This document shows positions 15,984-23,303 of a stretch of 48,937 nt of DNA, piece by piece. Positions within the stretch are counted from its first letter, which is position 1. Each line of letters opens with the position of its first letter. The notes under the pieces are model-generated. The model did not search any database. It saw only the letters and a program-made list of their open reading frames with translations, and had not been told where the DNA came from. Made by a program: the position numbers and the translations under genes. Source of the stretch: Lishizhenia tianjinensis (lineage in GTDB: Bacteria > Bacteroidota > Bacteroidia > Flavobacteriales_D > Crocinitomicaceae); assembly GCA_943330745.2 (NCBI GenBank), contig CALQIX020000026.1, forward strand, positions 1 to 48,937. Direction: 5' to 3'.

Positions 15984-16533
15984 TCAGTATTTTTTTATCA
16001 AAGTTATTGTATCTATTATTTTTTCTGTTGTCCACGCTAAACTGTCATCAGGATTTCTTTCAATTATTTCAATTCTAATTGTGTCTGGTATTTCATTAAG
16101 TAAGAAAACGAACTCTTGGGGATCTGTCAGGGTGTTCGACATATTCATTCAGTTTTAAAGGTTTAAAAGGGATTAATCGGAATTTATGCAAATCATTTTC
16201 TGTGAGCCTATTAAAGTAGATACTTAGTATGTTTTTATAATCCGCTTCAGCCCAATAAATTTCCTTGTTATTTATATTTTTTTCGATCCAAATTTCAGAC
16301 AATTCAATTGAATCAGTTTTGTCAGAGGAGAAATATTTTTCAGAATCAGAAAAATATGTTCCAATCCAAACTTTATCTTTTTTTGCTTCTTTAATAGAAA
16401 TTGAAGAATGATATGGTCCATTTGGTTTTCCTTCTAATACCACTTGCCACCAATTTGAAATTAGAATTACCGCAATAATAATTGTCAAAAGAACAATTGC
16501 TATAATCAAACTGTTTTTCTGTCCTTTATTCAT
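15984..16533 (-). pseudogene. Single-helix membrane protein gene with a frameshift
   Basis: ATG 16533 (MNKGQKNSLIIAIVLLTIII) starts a one-helix protein with an exported domain (KDKVWIGTYFSDSEKYFSSD, FNRLTENDLHKFRLIPFKPL). As written, it ends at 16096 (PRVRFLT). Removing one G near 16140 gives NTLTDPQEFVFLLNEIPDTI, RIEIIERNPDDSLAWTTEKI and ITLIKKY, with TGA at 15984, four bases from the site s core. Restored length is about 182 residues. Upstream in-frame codons to 16650 lie in site t and are rejected. A separate overlapping 52-codon gene from ATG 16141 is a less likely alternative. Confidence 0.7.
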
Positions 16534-16564
16534 TGTAATTGTTTGGTTTTGCAATATTGAGCAC

Positions 16565-16686
16565 AACGTTTCGCGCATAGACCTTGTGGCGGCGAAGCGA
16601 GCTGAGTTGTCTCGGCTAAGATAATGTTTTTCGTAAAAAATAGAGTTCAAGCAACTGAAAACCAGCCATAAGTTCTATGCGCTGTT
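16565..16686 (-). repeat. attC-like site t
   Basis: AACGTTTCGCGCATAGACCTTGTGGC pairs with GCCATAAGTTCTATGCGCTGTT: GCGCATAGA / TCTATGCGC is perfect. Confidence 0.8.
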
Positions 16687-16697
16687 ATATGACGTAG

Positions 16698-17198
16698 CTA
16701 TTCAATTTTCCAGTTATCCAATACCAGAGTTATAATAGAATGTGGCCACATTTCAAAGTTTTCCAAGTCAGGTTGAATTGGAATTATGGAGGTCCTTTTC
16801 CATTGTTGGCTGGTAGGAGTAAACATAAGTGCTTTATAAGTAAGCTTCTTGTTAAAAGGATTTTTAACATGTAAATCTGTGCGGATATCTTTTCTGTTTT
16901 CTGAATCTTGAGTAAAATCAATAGCGATCGTTTTTTCGGGATTGATGATTTTCTCAACGACTTTCATTTTACTTATTGAATCACCTTGAATTTCACATTC
17001 CACAAAAATCTTTTCTCCGCAATATATTTGAAGAATTTTTTCTTTTACAAAATATGGACTTTCTTGTACATCCATTGCATATTGTTGAGTTTCATTAGCT
17101 GCAATTTCCAATCTGTATGCGCTTCTTTTGGGCTTTTCGTTTTGAGAATATAAAGCCAAGCTAAATATTGAAAATACGATAATGATAAATGTTTTCAT
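16698..17198 (-). CDS. Secreted protein of unknown function
   Basis: A 166-residue protein with a signal peptide (MKTFIIIVFSIFSLALYS), then a beta-rich exported domain (ILQIYCGEKIFVECEIQGDS, LTYKALMFTP, IITLVLDNWKIE). Family not recognised. It is a single-gene cassette with the longest end repeat in the window: GTTATATGACGTAGCT against AGCTATGTCATATAAC, 15 of 16 matching. Confidence 0.76.
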   Translation of the reverse strand: MKTFIIIVFSIFSLALYSQNEKPKRSAYRLEIAANETQQYAMDVQESPYFVKEKILQIYCGEKIFVECEIQGDSISKMKVVEKIINPEKTIAIDFTQDSENRKDIRTDLHVKNPFNKKLTYKALMFTPTSQQWKRTSIIPIQPDLENFEMWPHSIITLVLDNWKIE

Positions 17199-17234
17199 GT
17201 TCTAATTTTATACGGTTCTTAAGCTATGTCATAT

Positions 17235-17361
17235 AACGTTTTGCTGCCTGGCGAGTGGCTCGACTCTTTAAATAAATCATTTTTTCGAAGTTAGAAATAT
17301 TTTCTTTTAAATTTTTCGTTTTTTCGAAGCGAGATTGGAGGGTTGGTGCTTGACAGCTGTT
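17235..17361 (-). repeat. attC-like site u
   Basis: AACGTTTTGCTGCCTGGCGAGTGGCTCGACT...GGTTGGTGCTTGACAGCTGTT. Same subfamily as sites b and s. Confidence 0.78.
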
Positions 17362-17884
17362 ATAGGTATTCCTTTTTCAATTCTTTTGAATCGAGTATAA
17401 ATCCTATTGCCAACAAAATAAGAGCAATTAAACTTAGCACCAACATCGGACCAGCATAAGGCCAATGCTGAGTTTTAAAAATAACATGGGCAATTGTAAT
17501 TAACATCCCAATCAATTGTGGGAAGTTAGCGCGTTCTGATTTAGGCTTTTTCCTAATGATATCCCAAACTTCTAAAGCTAACCAAGTGCTACCTGAAACT
17601 TCAAGAATGATTCGAACATATACCAAATTATTCATTTTGTAAATCGCAAATACACTTAAGAGTACCCATGATAAAACCATAATAGCTTTTGCCGAATCCT
17701 TGATGTTTTTTGATTTCTTAAACCCGTATCTTATAGCATATAATACCCCAATTGCTATCAAGCTTGTTAGCTTTAGCTCAAAACCAAATGGCCAGTGCAT
17801 TATTTTAAAAATCGAACCAATTGCCAAAACGCAAAGGGCAATAGCTATAGGAGTACTTAATATTTTTTTTTGGTTGTTGGTCAT
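17360..17884 (-). CDS. Multi-helix membrane protein with two HWP motifs
   Basis: A 174-residue protein with about five membrane segments. The motif FKIMHWPFG (about residue 26) recurs as FKTQHWPYAG (about residue 137), so the protein looks like an internal duplication of a two-helix unit. FKxxHWP-type helices also occur in GldL-like gliding/T9SS proteins; a relation is a guess. It is the first cassette in the reading direction of the array, and its leader is only 10 bases. The stop TAA lies in the recombination core (CTATAAC). The end repeat is GTTATAGGTA / TACCTATAAC. Confidence 0.75.
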   Translation of the reverse strand: MTNNQKKILSTPIAIALCVLAIGSIFKIMHWPFGFELKLTSLIAIGVLYAIRYGFKKSKNIKDSAKAIMVLSWVLLSVFAIYKMNNLVYVRIILEVSGSTWLALEVWDIIRKKPKSERANFPQLIGMLITIAHVIFKTQHWPYAGPMLVLSLIALILLAIGFILDSKELKKEYL

Positions 17885-17894
17885 TATTACCTAT

Positions 17895-18019
17895 AACGGT
17901 TTGCAGCTACCCGCAGGTGCAGCTTTTATAATTTTCTAATATTCGAATGTAGGAATTAGTTTGATTCCATGAAATGATTTCTACGAAGAAAGATTCTGCG
18001 CTTGTGGGTAGGTGCTGTT
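17895..18019 (-). repeat. attC-like site v, promoter-proximal end of the array
   Basis: AACGGTTTGCAGCTACCCGCAGGTGC pairs with TGCGCTTGTGGGTAGGTGCTGTT: CTACCC / GGGTAG plus flanks. It is the last site on the right. Beyond GTTATGAGAGGG the DNA has no matching partner, so this is the position where an integron attI would be expected. Confidence 0.75.
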
Positions 18020-18343
18020 ATGAGAGGGGGCGATCCACCAAATCTCCCAGTTTAGCACTGAGTTTCAAAATACTGCCCCACGCAAAATCACCCAATTAAT
18101 TTTAAATTGTGCACGTCATTAAACACTTTGTTTGTCAATTGGAAATGTACTTCACATTCAGATTTCGTAATTATCCAAGTTATTTAATTTAATTGACGGA
18201 AATTCATTTTTTGTCAGTATTGAAATAATATAATTGATGAGAAATACAAAAGAATAGATGTAAGGGAATAGGCATTTAAATAATTCTGGGATGATGCATT
18301 TAAAATTAAGATTTCCTTTAGATTTTAATTATTATTTTGTTCT
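18020..18343. other. Gene-free boundary region
   Basis: Between the array and the two-component operon I see no gene, no integrase remnant and no clear promoter. A GGGGGCGATCCACC stretch follows the last site, and an AT-rich stretch precedes the regulator start. Confidence 0.5.
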
Positions 18344-19024
18344 ATGAAGATCTTGGTAATTGAGGACGAGTTGGAATTGAATAAAACATTGGTCAAATAC
18401 TTGACGAATGAAGGATATATTGTAGAATCTGTAGAGGATTTTGATAAGGCTATCTTTAAAGTTGTTGACCATTCTTACGATTGTATTTTAGTTGACATCA
18501 CCCTTCCCAAAGGAAACGGTCTTGATATCATAAAGCAATTAAAGGTAGATCGTTCAAAGGCAGGTATAATAATTATTTCAGCAAAAAATTCTGACGATGA
18601 TATAATTTTAGGATTGGATCTAGGAGCCGATGACTATTTAGCGAAACCGTTTAATTTGGCCGAATTGAATTCAAGAATAAAGGCCTTATTTCGAAGAAAA
18701 CATTTTGACGGGGATCATGAGATCATATTTAATGAATTGACCGTTAAACCGGAAGAACGTATTGTCAATGTGAATGAACAACCGGTTATTCTAACTGGAA
18801 AGGAATTTGATCTGTTGTTATTCTTTTTGATTAACAAAAATAGGGTGGTTTCTAAAATAACCATTGCTGAACACTTATGGGGGGATGAAAATGATCATTT
18901 ATTCAATCATGATTTCATTTATGTTCATTTACGCAATTTGAGAAAAAAACTGAACGAGAAAGGATGTCAGGATTATATTCAAACGATTTATGGAATTGGT
19001 TACAAATTCAATACAAGTCTATGA
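18344..19024 (+). CDS. OmpR-family response regulator
   Basis: A 226-residue protein. The receiver domain (1-120) has the acidic pair E7-D8/D9 region (VIEDE), the phosphoacceptor D51 (ILVDITLP), S79 and K101 (LAKPF). A winged-helix DNA-binding domain follows (about 128-224; LTGKEFDLLLFF, HDFIYVHLRNLRKKL, IQTIYGIGYKF). It would be phosphorylated by the kinase encoded next, which it overlaps by ATGA. The downstream envelope proteins in the same operon suggest an envelope-sensing role. The regulator probably also controls its own operon. Confidence 0.95.
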   Translation: MKILVIEDELELNKTLVKYLTNEGYIVESVEDFDKAIFKVVDHSYDCILVDITLPKGNGLDIIKQLKVDRSKAGIIIISAKNSDDDIILGLDLGADDYLAKPFNLAELNSRIKALFRRKHFDGDHEIIFNELTVKPEERIVNVNEQPVILTGKEFDLLLFFLINKNRVVSKITIAEHLWGDENDHLFNHDFIYVHLRNLRKKLNEKGCQDYIQTIYGIGYKFNTSL

Positions 19025-20283
19025 AATTGATTTCAAAAACCATCATTATCTTCTTTCTTATCAGTTTACCAGTTCTTGTGTTGGCGACTTGGTTTTCCTA
19101 TTCCGTATTGAAAACTGAAATAGCAAAGGACGAATTAGAAGGAATTAGCAAAGATCGACAGTACCTAAAACATTTAATTGATCAAAATTCATTCGATAAA
19201 AACTCACCCCTAAGTGCCGATGGATTGTCAAAAATTGAAATTATCCCAAATAAAAACAATCAGCTTAATTATGTCAAAGACACTTTAATTTTCGACAATG
19301 AGGAGCAAGAATATATTACTTACAAATTGTATGTGACATTCTATCAAAATAACAAACATACTTTCAAAGTAACCCTAGCTAAAAATCAGAAAACAAGTAC
19401 TGAGTTTCTTGAAAATTTAATTGTAGCCATAGCTTGGATTCTAATATTGTTGGTTATAGTTTTTCTATTTGCCAATTGGATTATTTCGAAAGTTGTATGG
19501 AAACCCTTCATTAAAACTTTGAACCAACTCAATGAGTATTCTATTAAAGATCATCGAGCTGAACTTTTTGAACCGACTACGACTTATGAATTCAATCAAT
19601 TAAATGAAGCTTTAACTGAAATGACGAATGCGGTTTATAAAACTTATCAGGAACAAAAAGAATTTACTGAAAATGCATCACATGAAATGCAAACTCCATT
19701 GGCAGTAATTAGGGGAAATATGGAAATGCTTATGCAATCGCCACACCTCTCAGAAAATGACATGGCACATATTGAACGTATAGAGCGGTCTATTCAAAAG
19801 TTAAGTTCATTAAATAAGACTTTGCTTCTTCTTGCGAAAATTGAAAACAAACAATTTAAAGACACTCAGAAATTGAGAATTGCACCAATTCTTTTAGAAA
19901 CTATTGGTCAATATGAAGATAGGATCAAGACCCAAAATATCACTTTAGAAATAGATGTATTAAATGAAATTGAAATTGCCATGGATCCGGTTTTAGCCGA
20001 AATTCTTTTCAATAATTTAATATTAAACGCAATACGACACAATCTTGTTGGAGGGAAAATTATAGTGACATGTTCAAAAAATGAGCTGAGAATTTCTAAT
20101 TCGGGTAAACCATTACCCTTTAATGAGACTGAACTTTTTGATCGTTTTAAAAAAAGTCATGAATCAACAGATTCAACGGGTCTTGGACTTTCAATAGTTA
20201 AGGGTATTGTAAATTCTTATGGATATTCCATTGAATACTCATTTGACAATCATTTTCACTTGTTTATCTTGACTTTTTCATGA
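19021..20283 (+). CDS. Sensor histidine kinase
   Basis: A 420-residue kinase starting at the ATG that overlaps the regulator stop. It has membrane segments at residues 5-27 and 133-153, with a short exported sensor region of about 105 residues between them. The H-box holds His221 (NASHEMQTPLAVIRGNMEML), the N-box is at 331-341 (NNLILNAIRHN), and the G-box is STGLGLSIVKG (385-395). It is a classic membrane kinase for the preceding regulator. The linker lacks a clear HAMP. It overlaps the next gene by 4 bases. Confidence 0.94.
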   Translation: MKLISKTIIIFFLISLPVLVLATWFSYSVLKTEIAKDELEGISKDRQYLKHLIDQNSFDKNSPLSADGLSKIEIIPNKNNQLNYVKDTLIFDNEEQEYITYKLYVTFYQNNKHTFKVTLAKNQKTSTEFLENLIVAIAWILILLVIVFLFANWIISKVVWKPFIKTLNQLNEYSIKDHRAELFEPTTTYEFNQLNEALTEMTNAVYKTYQEQKEFTENASHEMQTPLAVIRGNMEMLMQSPHLSENDMAHIERIERSIQKLSSLNKTLLLLAKIENKQFKDTQKLRIAPILLETIGQYEDRIKTQNITLEIDVLNEIEIAMDPVLAEILFNNLILNAIRHNLVGGKIIVTCSKNELRISNSGKPLPFNETELFDRFKKSHESTDSTGLGLSIVKGIVNSYGYSIEYSFDNHFHLFILTFS

Positions 20284-21038
20284 AAAGAGTTTTAAGATAT
20301 TTATTCACTATGCTGACCTTTCTTGTATGCATGAATTGTTCGTTACAAGCTCAAAATCTTACCTTTTTCGGAACATTACCTGCAATTAATCTAAGTGGTA
20401 GTATTAGTGAAAAGTTCGATTATAATTTCTTTGGGTCAACAACGATTGATGCGTTTAACAAAGAAATAGACGGAATTTATTATCCTTCGACCGATCTTCA
20501 GCTCTACATCCAGCCAAGTTTGATCTATAAGTTCAAAAAACAGCTTAATTTTTCTTTTAGTTATACCTATCAGCGGAACAATCCTTTTAGAACAATTTTT
20601 GTGAATGAGCATCGATTATGGCAACAGGCCATGTTTACCAAGAATTTGAAATTGGGAAAATTGACAAATCGGATTCGCTTTGAGGAACGGTTTATTGAAA
20701 ATAAGGTGATTGGGAATTATCCTTTATCCACCCGATTACGGTATCAAATAGGATTTACAATGCCCTTGAAGAAAAATGGAAAGGAAACAAATTTATATTA
20801 TTTGAATACGTCCAATGAATTTTATTTCAGTCTCAGTGGTCAAAAAAATGCTCTTTTTAGTGAAAATTGGGCCTATTTTGGATTGGGAGTAAATCTATCG
20901 GCCAAAAGCAAATTTGAAATGGGCTATTTGTTCCAAACTTTAGTGCGAAATCCAGAGAAAGATCTTCGTTTTTTGAATTTAATTCAAGTCACCTGGATTA
21001 CAAATTTCAGTTCTCCTCAACGGAAGCAAAAAAAATAA
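20280..21038 (+). CDS. DUF2490 outer-membrane beta-barrel protein
   Basis: A 252-residue protein with a signal peptide (ends SLQAQ) and alternating aromatic strands (LQLYIQPSLIYKFKKQLNFS, NFSFSYTYQRNNPF-like, LTNRIRFEERFIEN, RLRYQIGFTMPL, AYFGLGVNLSAKSKFEMGY). Length and HRLWQQ / RIRFEER motifs fit DUF2490. It is cotranslated with the kinase (ATGA overlap), so it is probably a target or partner of the two-component system. Confidence 0.83.
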   Translation: MKRVLRYLFTMLTFLVCMNCSLQAQNLTFFGTLPAINLSGSISEKFDYNFFGSTTIDAFNKEIDGIYYPSTDLQLYIQPSLIYKFKKQLNFSFSYTYQRNNPFRTIFVNEHRLWQQAMFTKNLKLGKLTNRIRFEERFIENKVIGNYPLSTRLRYQIGFTMPLKKNGKETNLYYLNTSNEFYFSLSGQKNALFSENWAYFGLGVNLSAKSKFEMGYLFQTLVRNPEKDLRFLNLIQVTWITNFSSPQRKQKK

Positions 21039-21110
21039 GTCAAAATTATTCTCTTAAGAATTGCTTTAGAATCTGTTCCTAGGTTTGTTTAAACTTTAAA
21101 AATAGAGATT

Positions 21111-21470
21111 ATGAAAAAAATGATTGTTTTAGCAGGTTTAATGATTGGATTTGCGTCTTGTGAAAAAATGGATTTATTCCACAAAGACAAAGAGTGTCCA
21201 ACAATATCAAGAGAAGCTTTGCCATCTGGATTGGCTGCAAAATTTGCTACTGCTTACCCGAATGCAACTGCGACCATTTGGTTTGACCAAGATGGTAAAA
21301 ACTATGTAGCTGTTTTTATGAATAATGGCGTTGAAACGGATGCAGTATATGACCGATCTGGAAATTTTGTTTCACAGGAAGTTGAAACTGAAGATGATGC
21401 AGATGGAGAGAATGAAGATGAAAATGAACAAGGATGCGATTGTGATCTTGAAACTGAAGACGGAGAATAA
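21111..21470 (+). CDS. PepSY-like lipoprotein with acidic tail
   Basis: A 119-residue lipoprotein (lipobox FASC, Cys18). It has one PepSY-like (BLIP-fold) unit at about 33-88: LPSGLAAKFATAYPNATATI, WFDQDGKNYVAVF, YDRSGNFVSQEVE. A very acidic tail follows (EDDADGENEDENEQ). Such proteins are periplasmic and of unknown activity; they are often linked to two-component operons in Bacteroidota. The gene lies 72 bases after the DUF2490 gene. Confidence 0.85.
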   Translation: MKKMIVLAGLMIGFASCEKMDLFHKDKECPTISREALPSGLAAKFATAYPNATATIWFDQDGKNYVAVFMNNGVETDAVYDRSGNFVSQEVETEDDADGENEDENEQGCDCDLETEDGE

Positions 21471-21498
21471 ATTTAATTAATCAAATAAAAAAACTAAA

Positions 21499-21966
21499 AT
21501 GAAAATAATACTTCTAACAGGTATCATCGGGTTTACGGTAGGATGCTCGAATGCTCAAAAACCAACTGAAAACAAAACGCCTGAAGCTGTCACTTCAGCT
21601 TTCTCAAAAAAATATCCTGATGTAAAAAAGGTAGATTGGGAAGATGAAGGTAAAACGTTTGAAGCAGCGTTCACCATGAATAAAATTGAATATTCTGCTG
21701 TTTTTGATTCAAATGGGAATTTTAAGGAAGAAGAATCTGAAATCAAAGCTTCCGAACTTCCTAAAGCAGTAACTGAATATTGCGCAAAGACGTATGCCGA
21801 TCATAAACTATCAGAAGCTGCGAAAATTATCAATGAAGCCGGAGTTGTAACTTACGAAGCGGAATTATCGAAAGATAAAATGCATTTTGATGTTATCTTT
21901 GATGCATCCGGAAATTTTATTTCTAAAGGCGAAGCAGTGTCTGAAGAGACAGAAGACGAAGATTAA
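21499..21966 (+). CDS. Lipoprotein with two PepSY-like repeats
   Basis: A 155-residue lipoprotein (lipobox TVGC, Cys16). It has two PepSY-like units (VTSAFSKKYPDVKKVDWEDE...VFDSNGNFKEEE, and VTEYCAKTYADHKLSEAAKI...IFDASGNFISKG) and an acidic end. It is related to the preceding protein, with a second repeat added. It closes the operon before the terminator. Confidence 0.86.
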   Translation: MKIILLTGIIGFTVGCSNAQKPTENKTPEAVTSAFSKKYPDVKKVDWEDEGKTFEAAFTMNKIEYSAVFDSNGNFKEEESEIKASELPKAVTEYCAKTYADHKLSEAAKIINEAGVVTYEAELSKDKMHFDVIFDASGNFISKGEAVSEETEDED

Positions 21967-21984
21967 CATTTGGTTTGGTTTTAG

Positions 21985-22016
21985 AAAAGCTCATGATGCG
22001 TTCATGGGCTTTTTTG
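21985..22016 (+). terminator. Rho-independent terminator
   Basis: Twelve-base-pair stem AAAAGCTCATGA / TCATGGGCTTTT, loop TGCGT, then a T-run. It closes the 18344-21966 operon. From 22017 to 22502 there is no gene, only the diverged repeat at 22269-22412. Confidence 0.88.
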
Positions 22017-22268
22017 GTTTTATAAATTATAAGAAGTAGTATGGTAATAGATTGAATTGTTCAACAATTAAGCTGATTTAGTTTAGGGAATATAAGAAGG
22101 AAGGAAGGTTGTGAAAAGTCGAGCTTAATTGATTAGTAGTGAGTTGATTTTTTATGGTTGAACTTTAAATATTTTGGGTTTTGTTTCTTCGGATATGGGA
22201 AATTTCGATGTATTTTACTTCATTAATATTTTATTAGAAGTACCGAGAAGACTTTCATCGACTCTCTC

Positions 22269-22412
22269 ATAACTTACTTATAACCCCCACAATTTCTCTG
22301 AAGCACAACATACACTTGTTTGCTTTACCTCATAAAGTAGGGATTTACGAATATACCAATAAACTTCCTAAATCTATGACTATCAGATGTATTTACTGGA
22401 GAAAAAGCAAAT
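22269..22412 (-). repeat. Diverged relative of the 220-bp repeat
   Basis: Shares with copies B1-B4 the start AACTTACTTATAACCCCCAC, ACGAATATACCAATAAAC, and the CTATGACTATCAGATGTATT / TACTGG end, but differs in about a third of positions. It is closest to 24976-25107. Confidence 0.6.
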
Positions 22413-22502
22413 TTTGAAGAAACATGAAGTAGTATTCAACCTATTATTTTCAGTTGTTTACTATCACTTTTTTTGAATCGTTTTTGCTCCTTTGTAACTG
22501 TA

Positions 22503-23027
22503 TCATTTTTTCTGAACGTTTTTCACTTTATGCGAAATCAGTTCTTTTAACGCATGAAATTCTGATTCATTCATTGAACTTTTTGGTAATAACACATTGG
22601 TATCTGAAAAGAGCCAGATAAAATCCTCATCAATGATTGCTTTTTCTAGTACGCTCCAATTTTGCTTGAGCTCTGCCCTATCTTCCACATAAACAAAGAA
22701 CTCATCATTGTATTTTAGTCTCAAATCAGTTATTTTTTCGGCCTTTTTCAAAAATGTTTCAACTGATTTTTTCCAGACAAGGATTGGTTTAACCACCCTC
22801 CAAAAGTCATAGACTAATAAAGAAAGTGACATTGACCCAATGATAAAAAACCAACTATCATTTGAATTCAAGGCATAAAAAGCAAAAAATGGATAAACAA
22901 TGATCGCAAGTGTCAGATAAATGGATTGTTTCTTGGTGTTTGGACCAAAAAAAATCTTTTGATGATTATCTCGGTAATAAATCGCACGTAAATCTGCACT
23001 GTTATTTTTTAGTTTAATTTCAATCAT
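22503..23027 (-). CDS. YcxB-like membrane protein
   Basis: A 174-residue protein with two membrane segments (about 37-53 and 60-77), then a soluble domain with the pattern of YcxB-like proteins: strands LRLKYNDEFFVYVEDR and LKQNWSVLEKAIIDEDFIWL, then NVLLPKSSMNESEFHALKEL. Function unknown. It stands alone, with repeat 22269-22412 downstream. Confidence 0.7.
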   Translation of the reverse strand: MIEIKLKNNSADLRAIYYRDNHQKIFFGPNTKKQSIYLTLAIIVYPFFAFYALNSNDSWFFIIGSMSLSLLVYDFWRVVKPILVWKKSVETFLKKAEKITDLRLKYNDEFFVYVEDRAELKQNWSVLEKAIIDEDFIWLFSDTNVLLPKSSMNESEFHALKELISHKVKNVQKK

Positions 23028-23303
23028 AGAGCCGTTCTTGTATTTTTTGAAGTAATGTTACCAATGTTGGCAACGTACTGCGAACAGTTTGCTAAGTTAT
23101 ATTATTTTCTCATTGCAAGAATACTAAATTGAAACTGGACAAGGAACTACGCATTTACTCTCTTCACGCTTGTTATTTTGTCAATGGGCATAAAAGATAA
23201 CTACAAAAAGTAATTGTGATTTGATTGTGGTTACAAATACCCTTCTACACTGAGGGAGTGAGCAGTAGGTTTCTTTCGTTCTCGAAGTTACTGTTTTTTG
23301 GTT

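Noticed and set aside
16534..16650. Upstream extension of the gene starting at 16533
   Set aside because: The extra 39 codons are made of site t. The membrane segment and a normal leader place the start at 16533.
429..18019. Intergenic sites as simple Rho-independent terminators
   Set aside because: The arms are long, bulged and up to 150 bp apart end to end, lack T-runs at the right place, and extend into cassette-specific end repeats. Terminators would not be matched across genes.
429..18019. Classical attC sites of class 1 or Vibrio type
   Set aside because: The cores read GTTA(T) rather than GTTRRRY, and subfamilies are mixed. I therefore call them attC-like and not attC.
18964..19020. 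Upstream start for the histidine kinase
   Set aside because: It would overlap the regulator by 60 bases. The ATG at 19021 overlapping the stop (ATGA) is the usual coupling and puts the first helix at the N-terminus.
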